Origin: Arenibacter certesii DSM 19833
Lineage (GTDB): Bacteria; Bacteroidota; Bacteroidia; Flavobacteriales; Flavobacteriaceae
Direction of reading: 5' to 3'
NCBI RefSeq assembly: GCF_000429545.1
Contig: NZ_AUCB01000021.1
Coordinates: forward strand, 1 to 64,000
Length of the DNA: 64,000 bases
The position numbers and the translations under genes were made by a program. Within the stretch, counting starts at the first letter, position 1; each line of letters begins with the position of its first letter. The notes beneath the pieces were generated by a model, which was not told the origin of the DNA, ran no database searches, and saw only the letters and a list, made by a program, of their open reading frames with translations. Below, piece by piece: positions 18,582-28,450 of this stretch.

Positions 18582-20495
18582 TTACTTCACTTCTTCAAAA
18601 TCTACGTCCTCAACGTTATCGGCTTCTTTGGACTCTCCATTAGATGAAGCAGAATCCGCTCCGGCCCCTGCAGGTGCACCTTGTTGTGCCTCTGCTTGCG
18701 CTTTGTACATTTCTTCAGAAGCTACCTTCCATGCTTCATTAATCTTATCCAAAGCAGGTGTAATTACAGCTAGATCCTTAGATTCATACGCTTTCTTAAG
18801 TTCTTCCAAAGCTTCCTCGATTGGCTTCTTTTTGTCAGCAGACAATTTATCGCCAAACTCTTTCAATTGCTTCTCTGTCTGGAAGATCATACCATCCGCC
18901 TCATTCAGCTTATCTACAGTTTCCTTCGCTTTTTTATCAGCTTCTGCATTAGCTTCGGCCTCAGCTTTCATCTTCTTGATTTCCTCTTCAGTCAACCCGG
19001 AAGAAGCTTCAATCCTAATATCCTGACTCTTATTAGTAGCCTTATCTGTAGCAGATACTTTTATAATCCCGTTAGCATCAATATCAAAAGTTACCTCAAT
19101 TTGTGGAATTCCTCTTTGTGCTGGTGGAATACCGTCTAAATGGAAACGTCCAATAGTTTTATTGTCGGTCGCCATAGGACGCTCTCCTTGCAGTACGTGA
19201 ATTTCAACCGAAGGCTGATTATCTGCTGCAGTAGAGAAAACTTGTGATTTCTTAGTAGGGATAGTCGTGTTAGCGTCAATTAATTTAGTCATTACGCCAC
19301 CCATAGTTTCAATACCTAAGGATAAAGGTGTAACATCTAATAACAATACGTCTTTTACATCTCCTGTAAGAACCCCACCTTGAATAGCAGCACCAACTGC
19401 AACTACTTCATCTGGGTTAACTCCTTTAGATGGCTTCTTGCCAAAGAACTTCTCTACCGCTTCCTGTACAGCTGGGATCCTGGTAGATCCCCCTACCAAA
19501 ATTACCTCGTCTATATCACTTTTTGTTAAGCCTGCTGCTTTTAGGGCCGACTCACAAGGAGCAATCGTTCTTTTTACCAAATCATCTATCAATTGTTCGA
19601 ATTTTGATCTGGTCAAAGTACGTACCAAATGCTTAGGTCCCGAAGCGGTAGCCGTAACATATGGTAAGTTAATTTCGGTCTGAGAAGAAGACGACAACTC
19701 AATTTTTGCCTTCTCTGCAGCTTCCCTTAAACGTTGCAATGCCATGGCATCTTTACGCAAGTCTATACCTTCTTCACTATTAAATTCGTCCGCCAACCAA
19801 TCTATTACCTTCTGGTCTACATCATCACCTCCCAAGTGGGTGTCTCCTTCGGTAGACAATACTTCAAAAACACCATCACCCAATTCAAGAATGGAAACAT
19901 CATGTGTACCTCCACCAAAATCAAAAACTACTATTTTTTGGTCGGTATCCTTCTTATCCATACCATAAGCCAAAGAAGCTGCGGTAGGTTCGTTAATGAT
20001 ACGCTCTACCGTAAGTCCGGCAATTTCACCAGCTTCCTTAGTAGCTTGTCTTTGTGCGTCGTTAAAGTAAGCAGGAACCGTAATAACAGCCCTAGAAACG
20101 GTCTGACCTAAATAATCTTCAGCCGTTTTCTTCATTTTCTGAAGAATCATGGCCGATAATTCCTGTGGTGAATATAAACGACCGTCAATATCTACTCTAG
20201 AGGTATCATTATCTCCTTTTACCACTTTATAAGGTACTCTATCGGCCTCTTTATTAGATTCCGAATATTTATTCCCCATAAAACGTTTAATGGAGTAAAT
20301 GGTTTTCGTTGGATTGGTAACTGCTTGTCTTTTTGCAGGATCGCCAACCTTAATCTCACCACCCTCTACAAAAGCAATGACAGATGGAGTAGTTCTCTTA
20401 CCTTCTGCATTTGGGATCACAACAGGCTCATTACCCTCCATTACGGAAACACAAGAGTTTGTTGTTCCTAAATCTATTCCAATAATTTTACTCAT
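18582..20495 (-). CDS. dnaK: Chaperone protein DnaK (Hsp70)
   Basis: A 637-residue full-length Hsp70. It starts [20 protein letters not shown], the phosphate-binding loop of the ATPase domain. [17 protein letters not shown] and [19 protein letters not shown] are the second and third nucleotide-binding motifs. The substrate-binding domain has [20 protein letters not shown]. The C-terminal tail ends in the acidic [11 protein letters not shown] conserved in bacterial DnaK. It folds and protects cytoplasmic proteins with DnaJ and GrpE, which are not adjacent here. It is a single-gene unit with its own terminator; a possible sigma-54-like or heat-shock element lies 58-75 bp upstream. Confidence 0.98.
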   Translation of the reverse strand: MSKIIGIDLGTTNSCVSVMEGNEPVVIPNAEGKRTTPSVIAFVEGGEIKVGDPAKRQAVTNPTKTIYSIKRFMGNKYSESNKEADRVPYKVVKGDNDTSRVDIDGRLYSPQELSAMILQKMKKTAEDYLGQTVSRAVITVPAYFNDAQRQATKEAGEIAGLTVERIINEPTAASLAYGMDKKDTDQKIVVFDFGGGTHDVSILELGDGVFEVLSTEGDTHLGGDDVDQKVIDWLADEFNSEEGIDLRKDAMALQRLREAAEKAKIELSSSSQTEINLPYVTATASGPKHLVRTLTRSKFEQLIDDLVKRTIAPCESALKAAGLTKSDIDEVILVGGSTRIPAVQEAVEKFFGKKPSKGVNPDEVVAVGAAIQGGVLTGDVKDVLLLDVTPLSLGIETMGGVMTKLIDANTTIPTKKSQVFSTAADNQPSVEIHVLQGERPMATDNKTIGRFHLDGIPPAQRGIPQIEVTFDIDANGIIKVSATDKATNKSQDIRIEASSGLTEEEIKKMKAEAEANAEADKKAKETVDKLNEADGMIFQTEKQLKEFGDKLSADKKKPIEEALEELKKAYESKDLAVITPALDKINEAWKVASEEMYKAQAEAQQGAPAGAGADSASSNGESKEADNVEDVDFEEVK

Positions 20496-20553
20496 GTTTA
20501 TGTATTTACTATGTTATGTTATAAATTCTTTTAATTGTTCTCGTCACTAATAA

Positions 20554-20569
20554 GACAAGGATTGTGCCA
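20554..20569 (-). promoter_or_regulatory. Sigma-54-like or heat-shock promoter element of dnaK
   Basis: On the minus strand the sequence is TGGCACAATCCTTGTC. The -24 part TGGCAC is perfect and the spacing to the -12 part is right (TTGT against the usual TTGC). A second CCTTGTC with CTGCCA lies about 30 bp further upstream. Transcription would start near 20542, giving a leader of about 47 nt. The usual TAnnTTTG box is not seen here. Assignment to sigma-54 is tentative. Confidence 0.4.
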
Positions 20570-20640
20570 TCACAAATAAATATGACAAGGTGGCAGTTCA
20601 CCCTAATTTATCTCTTATTTCAGTGATTTTTCATACCTAT

Positions 20641-20755
20641 TTGGGCATTCCCCTTTGGCATAAATAAGCCAAAGGGTCGTGCTTTTCATTGCTAGTCCCA
20701 TTAACCGCCCCTAGTAGGCCGGCAAATGGGAGCTATACATTGCAATCACTAATGC
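20641..20755. repeat. Structured intergenic element (three-stem), degenerate interspersed repeat of Bacteroidetes type
   Basis: Three nested pairings are visible: an outer stem GCATT (20645-20649) with AATGC (20751-20755), a perfect 9-bp hairpin CCCTTTGGC / GCCAAAGGG (20651-20676), and a 7-bp hairpin TCCCATT / AATGGGA (20696-20731). Between them are GGTCGTGCTTTTC and TCACTAATGC. From memory this resembles a repeat common in Flavobacteriaceae with GGGCGTTCCC at one end and CTAACGC at the other. If so, the outer pair has changed from GCGTT/AACGC to GCATT/AATGC while keeping pairing. Only one copy is in this window. Confidence 0.5.
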
Positions 20756-20907
20756 GAAAAAACAATATTCAGATGTGAGATGTGAGTAGAAAGATGGACA
20801 GTATGTAAAATAAAACTTATTGGCACAATATACAATTGGTGCGTTTCTACTTCGGTTCATCTATAACGCTTCAAATTATCAAATTGAAAAATTGATTCAT
20901 GGCTAAA

Positions 20908-20938
20908 TTGATTCATAGGTACTATAATCCTATCTTTA
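20908..20938 (+). promoter_or_regulatory. Candidate sdaA promoter
   Basis: TTG at 20908-20910, a 20-bp spacer and TATCTTTA at 20931-20938 match the Bacteroidetes form (TTG, TAnnTTTG) with one mismatch. The ATG lies 23 bp after the box. Confidence 0.45.
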
Positions 20939-20961
20939 CTGCCAAAATAATAGTAATATAG

Positions 20962-22386
20962 ATGGAATGTATTAGTGTTTTCGATATGCTGAAAATTGGG
21001 GTTGGACCTTCCAGTTCCCACACCTTAGGCCCCTGGCGTGCTGGTGAGCGATTTATTGGGGAACTAAAGAAAAAGAAAGTCTTCAACTCCATAAGAAGTC
21101 TCAGGGTAGAGGCCTATGGCTCCTTGGCCCTAACCGGAAAAGGTCACGCTACGGACATCGCTATTATGATGGGATTAACAGGTGCCGATCCAGTAACCGT
21201 TCCTATAGAAAGTATAGAAGGGATTATCCAAGAAATTAAAGATCGCAAAACACTTCATTTAGATACAACCCTAGAAATTTCCTTCGACCCAAAAACGGAT
21301 ATTGTATTTGTTAGGGAATTCCTTCCTTTCCATGCGAATGGAATGACCTTTATTGCCACTCTCGCGAATGGCAAAAAAATAGCGGAAACTTATTACTCTA
21401 TTGGAGGCGGATTTGTAGTAAAGGAAGAAATGGCCAATTCCAAAAAGAAAAAAGAAGTTTTTAAAACGTTTCCCTTCCCCATACAAAATGGTGTACAGCT
21501 GTTGGCAACTTGCAAAACGGAAAATAAATCTATCTCAGAAATAGTCTTGGAAAATGAGCGCTCCTTACGCACCGATGCAGAAATAGACCAAGGTTTACAT
21601 CACATTTGGGATACGATGCTTTCTTCTATGTACACCGGCTGCCATACCGAAGGACATTTACCAGGGGGCCTCAATGTTAGGCGACGTGCATACGATTCCC
21701 ATGAAAAATTAAAAGGCAACCTACCCTACTCTACGCCAGAAGAATGGTTGCAGACCATTCGGAAAACAGAGGTGAAATTTCGATCAATCCTTAAATGGGT
21801 CAGCTGTTTTGCACTCAGCGTAAATGAGGTAAATGCCTCTTTAGGAAGAGTGGTAACTGCACCAACGAATGGGAGCGCCGGAGTAATTCCAGCAGTACTG
21901 ATGTACTATATGGTCATTGAAAACCATGAAGCTGATTTTGAACATATAAAGCAATTCTTACTCGTTGCAGGAGAAATAGGCAGTATCTTTAAAAAAGGTG
22001 CCACTATCTCAGCCGCCATGGGTGGCTGTCAGGCAGAAATTGGCGTTTCCTCATCTATGGCAGCGGCAGCCTTAACCGAACTTATGGGCGGTACTCCAGA
22101 GCAAGTCCTCATGGCAGCGGAAATTGCTATGGAACATCACCTAGGCCTCACCTGTGATCCTATAGCAGGCTTGGTACAGATACCATGCATAGAACGGAAC
22201 TGTATGGGTGCTATAAAAGCCATAAATGCCGCAGAATTGGCATTAGATGCAGATCCTGCCAATGCTAAGGTTCCACTAGATAAAGTAGTGAACACCATGT
22301 GGGAAACAGCCAAGGATATGAGCACCAAATACAAGGAGACCTCGGAAGGCGGACTCGCAGTAGGGGTATTCCTAAGTGATTGTTGA
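20962..22386 (+). CDS. sdaA: L-serine ammonia-lyase, single-chain iron-sulfur type
   Basis: A 474-residue L-serine dehydratase with both domains in one chain. The N-terminal beta domain has [20 protein letters not shown] with the SSSHT substrate motif. The alpha domain has [37 protein letters not shown] and [20 protein letters not shown], where the cysteines that hold the [4Fe-4S] cluster are found. It converts L-serine to pyruvate and ammonia in the cytoplasm. Length is normal. It stands alone between two repeat-bearing gaps. The serine synthesis enzyme is encoded 15 kb away at 37199. Confidence 0.96.
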   Translation: MECISVFDMLKIGVGPSSSHTLGPWRAGERFIGELKKKKVFNSIRSLRVEAYGSLALTGKGHATDIAIMMGLTGADPVTVPIESIEGIIQEIKDRKTLHLDTTLEISFDPKTDIVFVREFLPFHANGMTFIATLANGKKIAETYYSIGGGFVVKEEMANSKKKKEVFKTFPFPIQNGVQLLATCKTENKSISEIVLENERSLRTDAEIDQGLHHIWDTMLSSMYTGCHTEGHLPGGLNVRRRAYDSHEKLKGNLPYSTPEEWLQTIRKTEVKFRSILKWVSCFALSVNEVNASLGRVVTAPTNGSAGVIPAVLMYYMVIENHEADFEHIKQFLLVAGEIGSIFKKGATISAAMGGCQAEIGVSSSMAAAALTELMGGTPEQVLMAAEIAMEHHLGLTCDPIAGLVQIPCIERNCMGAIKAINAAELALDADPANAKVPLDKVVNTMWETAKDMSTKYKETSEGGLAVGVFLSDC

Positions 22387-22967
22387 TTTGGGATAGGCGT
22401 GGGTATAAAGTAGTGCCTATTGAGATTTTTGAACGTTGAATGTCCCTAATACAGATTGACCACTACTAAAGAAAAAAATATACGCACCTTCCTTTATTTG
22501 GCAGGAAGGTGGTTTGCCCAAAAGTGCAAGCCGGAGGGATAGAAAACTACAACAGAGCTTACGTTTGTACAAAGTGCATAGAAGGTAGTAATGAGACTGT
22601 AAGATTACTAAAATATCGCTGTTCTCTGATTAATGAATCTGTGTGCATAACTAGGGCTTAGGTTTCCTGTCTAAACCACTTATCCATAACATTGACCTGA
22701 CTAGCGAACTCATACCAGCAATGAATCTTACTTCCCAGAAACGGTCAACTTTTATAAGATCTAAAAAATGGTAATGAATGGTCCCGTAAGTTTTCACGGG
22801 GATTATTAGCCAATTTAGAATAACGGCTTTTGCCAAAATTGGAAAGCTTCACGTGTAGCCCAACACCATTGGTACATTAATTCCTCCAGAGGATGAGATT
22901 TCTCAATCGAGAAAAATTGAGGATTATAGCAAAATGAATTGCCCTCAATTACAACTGATTTTGACCA

Positions 22968-22992
22968 CGCCTACTTAAAGGCAGGCAAGCGC
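22968..22992 (+). repeat. Short GC-rich interspersed repeat, copy 1
   Basis: CGCCTACTTAAAGGCAGGC followed by AAGCGC. It matches the copy at 31565-31597 (GCCCGCCT ... GGCAGGCTAGCGC) in order and spacing but its inner hairpin is decayed. Confidence 0.45.
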
Positions 22993-23139
22993 AATCTCCA
23001 ATAATCCGGTAGCTGATCCCGCTGGTAGATAGGCATGGCCGGCTTTAGCAACCTTATTCGGTAAGCAAAAATAATGAACAATTAGCAGTGAAATCAGTGG
23101 CCAGTGACCAGTAAACAGGGAAATTCATACAACGGTCCA

Positions 23140-23420
23140 TAACGCATTCATCGAATTAACCAATTTACAAATCTGCAAATCAGCACATTTTTAAATTACC
23201 AATTATTACATTGCTACATTAACACCTCTCCAAATCTTCAAAGGAACTCATCGTCAAATTTCCTATTGCTACAATTCCACAGTGGTCAATTGCTATATCA
23301 ATACATTGATTCATTTCCAAACCACCCTTATTGGCACTTTTCTACATTGGTCAACTGTTACATTGATACACGAGTACATGACCAAATTAACAAATCGCCT
23401 CATTTCCAAATTGATCCAAT
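23140..23420. repeat. Degenerate AT-rich tandem repeats, unit about 65 bp
   Basis: Related segments start with TGGTCAATTGCTATATCAAT at 23283 and TGGTCAACTGTTACATTGAT at 23348, a 65-bp step. Both continue with a (C/T)ATT(T)CCAAA or ACCAAA part. A third, weaker copy with ACATTGCTACATT begins near 23205. Stops occur in all frames, so it is not coding. Confidence 0.5.
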
Positions 23421-23643
23421 CCTACTTTAATATATTTTAAATTCGCAACTATCCTAACACAGATACTCTCAAAAAATCCCACCTACCACTTATCAGGTCA
23501 ATATTTAATGTAAAACACGTAACATATACGAGGTATCTCATCCTAAAAACAGGTTTATTTGTATACGAGGCTCCACCACTAGTCCGCGCCTTTAAGTCGC
23601 ACTTTAACCATGGACGCTTTTAACCAACTAAAATGATGTCTAT

Positions 23644-25884
23644 ATGAGAACCTATCTACTAAATGCGGTATGGCTACTGCTATTACTATCCCTTGCCTGT
23701 AAAGAAGCTCCCAACGAAACACGCTCCACTGCAACTTTGCCAGTTTATAAGGATGTACCCTATTTTCAGGATTACAGTATAAAATATATGTCTAATAATG
23801 AAGATCTTGAATTATATTCTGCCTATATGGATAGGAACAAATTAATCCAGATTGCTTCCTCTAAAGGAGTACTGCGCACGCACGATGGTCAGTTTCTGTA
23901 CCCAGGAATACTTATGCAAGACAAAACCTATAGACCTCTTACCGATAAAAATATTACAGCAATGACCTTGTATGAGGATCAGTTTATATATTTAGATGAT
24001 AAAGCGGTCCTTAGCAATGCTTGGGCAGGTACACTATACCTGAAGCACGATTTACCCAAAGCCTCCCTATTTTCCGCAGGTAGGGATTTTAGCTTTTTAA
24101 TTAGCGACGGTAGCGCTCTACAATATGTGAGCAAGAATAATAAAGGATGGAAAGGGGAAGTCGCCAATGATTTAGTCATTAGTATTGAATTCGATAATAA
24201 AAAAAGTATCTACTATATCCTTGGAAAAAAATCGGTAACCGCATTCGACCCCAATAAACAAAGCCAAACAAAAATTGTCGAAGGGGAGAATTTCACCTCC
24301 TTGGCAATAATGAATGCCAATTTAATCATAGGTACTTTAGATGGATATCTAGAAGTGGCTTCTGCTACGGGAAAAAAAATTAGTGAAACGCATAAAGATT
24401 TACCGTGGACCGAAATAACCTGTATAGAAAACATTGATGGGAATCTTTGGTTTGGATCCACAAAGGGCGCCTTTATGCTAAAAGAGGACGGCAAATATAA
24501 TTACTATTACGGAAAAAGATGGTTGCCAGGAAATATGGTACGTCATATTTCAAAAGCGAACGATGGTTCTATCCTAATTCTAACCGATGACGGCCTGGGT
24601 CAAATCGTTTTTGAGGAAATGACCCTCTTTGATAAAGCGCAATATTTTGAAAAACAAGTACGACATAGACACATTCGCTTAGGGTTTAATTCCACCTTGG
24701 TAGATCTAGATAATGGAAATATTGATTCTGGACGACTCTCAGATTCCGATAATGATGGACTATGGACCACCATGTATTTAGCCGGACAAGCATTCCGTTA
24801 TTCAGTAACCAAATCAGAAGAAGCATTGCAAAACTGTATGGAAGCTATGGATGCTATGGAGCGACTTTTCGATATTAATCCAGTGCCAGGATTTCCTTCC
24901 CGCTCCTATGAGCGAAGTGGATATATAGAGCGTTTGGGAGACCCTGAAAGATGGCAGCATACAGATGATCCTGAATGGGATTGGAAATCTACTACTAGTA
25001 GTGATGAAGCAATAGGACATATTTTCGCCTATGGAGTAATGGCCGAACTTATGGATAATGAGCTGAAAGACCGTGCCATTGTTCTGATAGACACCCTAAT
25101 GAGTCATATAGTAAAGAACGATTTGTACCTCGTTGATTTTGATGGCAAACCTACCACCTGGGGACGTTGGAACCCAGAATATGTAAACGAAAGGCCCAAA
25201 ATGGTGGGGGATCGAAAGATTAATGCTTCCAATATTGTAGCTATGTTGCAAACAGCCTATCATTTTACTGGTAAGGAAAAATATAAGGAAAAAGCCTTCG
25301 ATCTTATGGAAAATCACGGTTATCTGGACAACTTAATGTGGCCCATGAAAGATGTGGCTATGGCTCCTGATGATGCTGACGATTGGAGCAAAATGCTGTC
25401 CGAATCCTGGAACCATTCCGATGATGAAATGTACTTTCTAGGGTATTGGGGATTGTATAGGTATGCTTTTAACGATACCCTTAAAACAAAATTCAAAGAA
25501 TCTATAATTGATCATTGGGAAATTGAAAGACCCGAAAAAGAAGGGGCCTGGAATATTATGACTGCATTAACGGGCACACAAGAATTTGATCTGGAAGAAG
25601 CGGCGTGGTACCTTAGAGAGCACCCAATGGACTTGGTTACTTGGGATATTATGAATAGTCATAGAAAAGACATCACCTTTATAGAACCCAATTTTAGAGA
25701 ACAGACCCTCACCGAAGTATTACCTCCAGATGAAAGGCGAGTTCAACGTCATAATGGCAATATGTTTCGTCTAGATAAGGTAGGGAATGATGGCGGAGAA
25801 GAGTATTCTGCAGGGGATATTTGGCTCCTGCCCTATTGGATGGGACGATATTTAGGTATTATAAGTGAACCAATGGTGGAGTAA
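23644..25884 (+). CDS. Large lipoprotein: beta-propeller-like part plus six-hairpin (toroid) part
   Basis: A 746-residue protein with a lipoprotein signal: hydrophobic LLNAVWLLLLLSLA then C19. Residues about 45-340 are rich in short beta repeats with ITCIENIDGNLWFGSTKGAF and LILTDDGLGQIV, which recall the two-component-regulator propeller blades. Residues about 345-740 look helical with DNDGLWTTMYLAGQAFRY and many W/D/E residues, like (alpha/alpha)6 glycosidases or epimerases. I do not recognise a named family. It likely sits on the outer membrane or in the periplasm and may bind or cut a carbohydrate. It is monocistronic and isolated by long gaps. No catalytic residues can be assigned. Confidence 0.6.
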   Translation: MRTYLLNAVWLLLLLSLACKEAPNETRSTATLPVYKDVPYFQDYSIKYMSNNEDLELYSAYMDRNKLIQIASSKGVLRTHDGQFLYPGILMQDKTYRPLTDKNITAMTLYEDQFIYLDDKAVLSNAWAGTLYLKHDLPKASLFSAGRDFSFLISDGSALQYVSKNNKGWKGEVANDLVISIEFDNKKSIYYILGKKSVTAFDPNKQSQTKIVEGENFTSLAIMNANLIIGTLDGYLEVASATGKKISETHKDLPWTEITCIENIDGNLWFGSTKGAFMLKEDGKYNYYYGKRWLPGNMVRHISKANDGSILILTDDGLGQIVFEEMTLFDKAQYFEKQVRHRHIRLGFNSTLVDLDNGNIDSGRLSDSDNDGLWTTMYLAGQAFRYSVTKSEEALQNCMEAMDAMERLFDINPVPGFPSRSYERSGYIERLGDPERWQHTDDPEWDWKSTTSSDEAIGHIFAYGVMAELMDNELKDRAIVLIDTLMSHIVKNDLYLVDFDGKPTTWGRWNPEYVNERPKMVGDRKINASNIVAMLQTAYHFTGKEKYKEKAFDLMENHGYLDNLMWPMKDVAMAPDDADDWSKMLSESWNHSDDEMYFLGYWGLYRYAFNDTLKTKFKESIIDHWEIERPEKEGAWNIMTALTGTQEFDLEEAAWYLREHPMDLVTWDIMNSHRKDITFIEPNFREQTLTEVLPPDERRVQRHNGNMFRLDKVGNDGGEEYSAGDIWLLPYWMGRYLGIISEPMVE

Positions 25885-25905
25885 CTAGAATAAAGATTTG
25901 AGTTC

Positions 25906-25934
25906 CTCCCTCGGGCGGGCACGAGCGTACGAGC
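25906..25934 (+). repeat. Short GC-rich interspersed repeat, copy 2 (decayed)
   Basis: CCCTCGGGCGGGCACGAGCG resembles the right half of the copies at 22968 and 31565 (GGGCAGGCTAGCGC). The left half is not recognisable. It follows the stop codon of the propeller lipoprotein by about 20 bp. Confidence 0.35.
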
Positions 25935-26084
25935 TTTAGTCAACATAAGTTTGGTGGGTTTATAAGGTGTATTTAGATCATTTAGGTAGAAGTGTATATT
26001 TAAAAGACCTCCACTTTATACCGGAAAAGTCATTACACCATGCTGTAATGGTCGGACTTCTTCTGGACTTGTTTATATAATGAT

Positions 26085-26136
26085 GAATTTTCGCTCCCTT
26101 TGGTTTCGACCTTTCAGGAGGGGTTAACGAAAATTC
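26085..26136. repeat. 9-bp inverted repeat
   Basis: GAATTTTCG at 26085-26093 pairs with CGAAAATTC at 26128-26136 across 34 nt. No T run follows, so it is not a clear terminator. Function unknown. Confidence 0.5.
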
Positions 26137-26458
26137 AGCTCAAATTTTCAATAATTTTTTTTGATAATTAAAGTAGGCGTTTATTTTTGGTCAAGTTTAT
26201 TACCTGATAATCAGCGTCTTGAATAATTATATAGATGAAAATTATTCCTCTAGGGAGGCGCAAGGAGGCTAACTTTATACAATATAAATCAAGGGTACCT
26301 ATATAAATCGGTGAACTTAATTGATACTATTAAAGCATCGGTTTTTCTTGCTTACATTTATATAGATAAAACTTAACGTATAGATAGGATAACAGCACTA
26401 TATTAATCTCCAAAACAAAAAACATCAATTAAGTCCCGAAGTAATATCGTCCTAGAAA

Positions 26459-27859
26459 ATGATAGATTTATCAAAATCTTTTAAACTATATAGACTATTG
26501 CCTGTAATGCCTCTATTACTTATAATAACGATTATTATGATATTAACCAGCTGCGACCAAAAGCATCAAAAAGAAGAACATCAACTCACGAATGATCTTT
26601 CCCAAAACCATGATTTGGATAATAATGATAATTTCTCTCCAGACGACAAATGGTTGGTATACGATACTAGAACAGAAGAAGGGGGAATTGGAGCCAATGG
26701 AAAAATTGAAAAGGTGCATATAGAAACCGGGGAAAAGAAAGTCTTATACCATTTAAAACAAAATACCCCCTACGGTCCTGGCGTAGGCGCAGTAAGCTAC
26801 AATCCTACGGAAAATGAAGTTATATTTATCCACGGCCTTAAAAATGCTAGTCCAGATTATCCCTATGAACAATGGCGCAGAAGTGGGGTAATTGTAAAGG
26901 ACAATAAACCAAACCATCCCATTTATATGGATGCAAGGGATACCGCTGTACCCTTTACGCCAGGAGCATTGCGTGGAGGTACACACCGACACGAATTTAG
27001 TGGAGACGGCCAATGGGTGGGGTTTACCTATAACGATGCCATTATGAAAAAAATGGAGGATGATTCAGGTCTACTCCATAACTTAAGAACCATTGGCGTT
27101 TCCAAAAAGGACACTCCTGTATTGGTTCCCCAACCCAATTGGGAAGAAGATTTCTCGGGGGAATGGTTTAGCGTAGTAGTGGTAACAGTAGTCCCTAATC
27201 CTGTTCCTGGAAGCGACCAGATCAGTAGGGCCGCGGGCGACAGTTGGATAGGGTATTCTGGGTATCAAAAAACCAATGGTAGCCTACAGCGGGCGAGAGC
27301 CTTTATTGGTACTGTAAAAAACGAAAAAGGAAAAGACATAGATGAAGTGTTCGTAGTAGATATTCCAGAAAACATCAGCATCCCTGGCGATGCCCCCTTA
27401 GAAGGTACAACTACCACTATGCCTGCACCACCTAGAGGCACCGTACAACGTAGACTTACCTTTACCTCCGAAAGTGACTATCCTGGATGTGAAGGGATTG
27501 TCCGATCTTCATTTGATGGTAGTTTATTGGCTTTTATTGCTAGGGACAATCAAAATATTAAACAGGTTTTCACCATTCCTCCTACTGGAGGATCAGCGGC
27601 ACAGCAAACCTTTCACCCTTCCGATGTTACTGGTGGTATACGCTGGCACCCAACTAACCAAAGCTTAATTTATATTTGGGACAACACATTGATCCATTTA
27701 AAAATAGGAGAAAAAGAAGGTCAAGTCCTTACTAAACCCTCACCGCTTACAATTACAAATCCGGTATGGTCTCATAATGGAAAAATTTTGGCGTATAATC
27801 GCAACCTCCCCCAACAAGAAGGAATTACAACAAAACAAATATTCCTAATTCACTTTTAA
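26459..27859 (+). CDS. DUF3748/TolB-like propeller lipoprotein (YidR-like)
   Basis: A 466-residue protein with a signal peptide (PVMPLLLIITIIMILTS) and lipobox cysteine C32. The mature part has FSPDDKWLVYDTRTEEGGIG, TPGALRGGTHRHEFSGDGQW and GIVRSSFDGSLLAFIARDN, repeated strand motifs of a TolB-type six-bladed propeller. The pattern fits DUF3748, whose E. coli member is YidR; function of that family is unknown. Likely anchored in the outer or inner membrane facing the periplasm. It stands alone, 574 bp after the other lipoprotein gene. Start ATG at 26459; the N-region is long, and M17 could be an alternative start. Confidence 0.65.
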   Translation: MIDLSKSFKLYRLLPVMPLLLIITIIMILTSCDQKHQKEEHQLTNDLSQNHDLDNNDNFSPDDKWLVYDTRTEEGGIGANGKIEKVHIETGEKKVLYHLKQNTPYGPGVGAVSYNPTENEVIFIHGLKNASPDYPYEQWRRSGVIVKDNKPNHPIYMDARDTAVPFTPGALRGGTHRHEFSGDGQWVGFTYNDAIMKKMEDDSGLLHNLRTIGVSKKDTPVLVPQPNWEEDFSGEWFSVVVVTVVPNPVPGSDQISRAAGDSWIGYSGYQKTNGSLQRARAFIGTVKNEKGKDIDEVFVVDIPENISIPGDAPLEGTTTTMPAPPRGTVQRRLTFTSESDYPGCEGIVRSSFDGSLLAFIARDNQNIKQVFTIPPTGGSAAQQTFHPSDVTGGIRWHPTNQSLIYIWDNTLIHLKIGEKEGQVLTKPSPLTITNPVWSHNGKILAYNRNLPQQEGITTKQIFLIHF

Positions 27860-28111
27860 GGGCATATACTTATTGACCATAGCTATAGTATGAAAGCGTA
27901 TATTATAATTATATCCCTTAAACCCAGGTTGAAGCAGCTTAATCTATTACAGTTAATTTAAATTTTAGTAAAACCATTCTCAGGTTTTTTTGTTTTTCCA
28001 TATACTTAACGTAAAATTACATTTTGATACATACTATCTGATTCATTGTTTATACGCAGGCATTTACTAGGTGCCTTATTCCACTTATAAATTGATCTAA
28101 CCAATTAGAAA

Positions 28112-28450
28112 ATGTTTAAGGGAGTTTTATATATATTTCTGTTCTTAATCCTCGGGGAAGTTATAGTCTATCTATTCAACCTTTCGATAGCTGGAAACAT
28201 AATTGGTATGGTAGCCATTTTTATTGCACTAAAATTGAAGGTTATAAAGTTGCAGGAGGTTAAAGCCGCATCAGATCAATTTATAAAGTATATGGTATTA
28301 TTTTTCATTCCCTATGGTGTAGGCCTAATGACCTTTTATGATATACTAAAGCTGCATTGGATAGCAATTGTTGTCAGCACGGTCATTAGTACTATTCTAA
28401 CATTATATGTAACAGGGATAATCCTGCAAAAATTCGGAAAGAATGAGTGA
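28112..28450 (+). CDS. lrgA: CidA/LrgA family membrane protein
   Basis: A 112-residue protein with four membrane helices. Key parts are LILGEVIVYLFNLSIAGNIIGM and IKYMVLFFIPYGVGLMTFYD, the core of the holin-like CidA/LrgA family (the usual form is FFVPAGVG). It is thought to act with LrgB in murein hydrolase control or pyruvate uptake. It overlaps lrgB by 8 bp, so the two are translated together. No LytS sensor kinase gene is adjacent; an orphan LytTR regulator lies at 30813. Confidence 0.88.
   Translation: MFKGVLYIFLFLILGEVIVYLFNLSIAGNIIGMVAIFIALKLKVIKLQEVKAASDQFIKYMVLFFIPYGVGLMTFYDILKLHWIAIVVSTVISTILTLYVTGIILQKFGKNE

Larger units (their letters stand above)
22387..23643. other. 1257-bp gap with degenerate repeats
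   Basis: No credible gene is seen on either strand; the longest frame (61 codons on the minus strand near 22651-22836) has no recognisable features. A short GC-rich repeat copy lies at 22968-22992 and AT-rich degenerate tandem repeats at about 23140-23420. No tRNA or terminator was recognised. Confidence 0.6.
25885..26458. other. 574-bp gap between two lipoprotein genes
   Basis: No gene is seen. It holds a decayed GC-rich repeat near 25912-25934, an inverted repeat CATTAC / GTAATG near 26032-26050 and a 9-bp inverted repeat at 26085-26136. Confidence 0.55.

Noticed and set aside
22651-22836. 61-codon minus-strand frame in the gap after sdaA
   Set aside because: No start context, no family-like motif, surrounded by repeats and stops.
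23140-23420. CRISPR array
   Set aside because: The repeats are long, degenerate and without regular spacers, and no cas gene is present.
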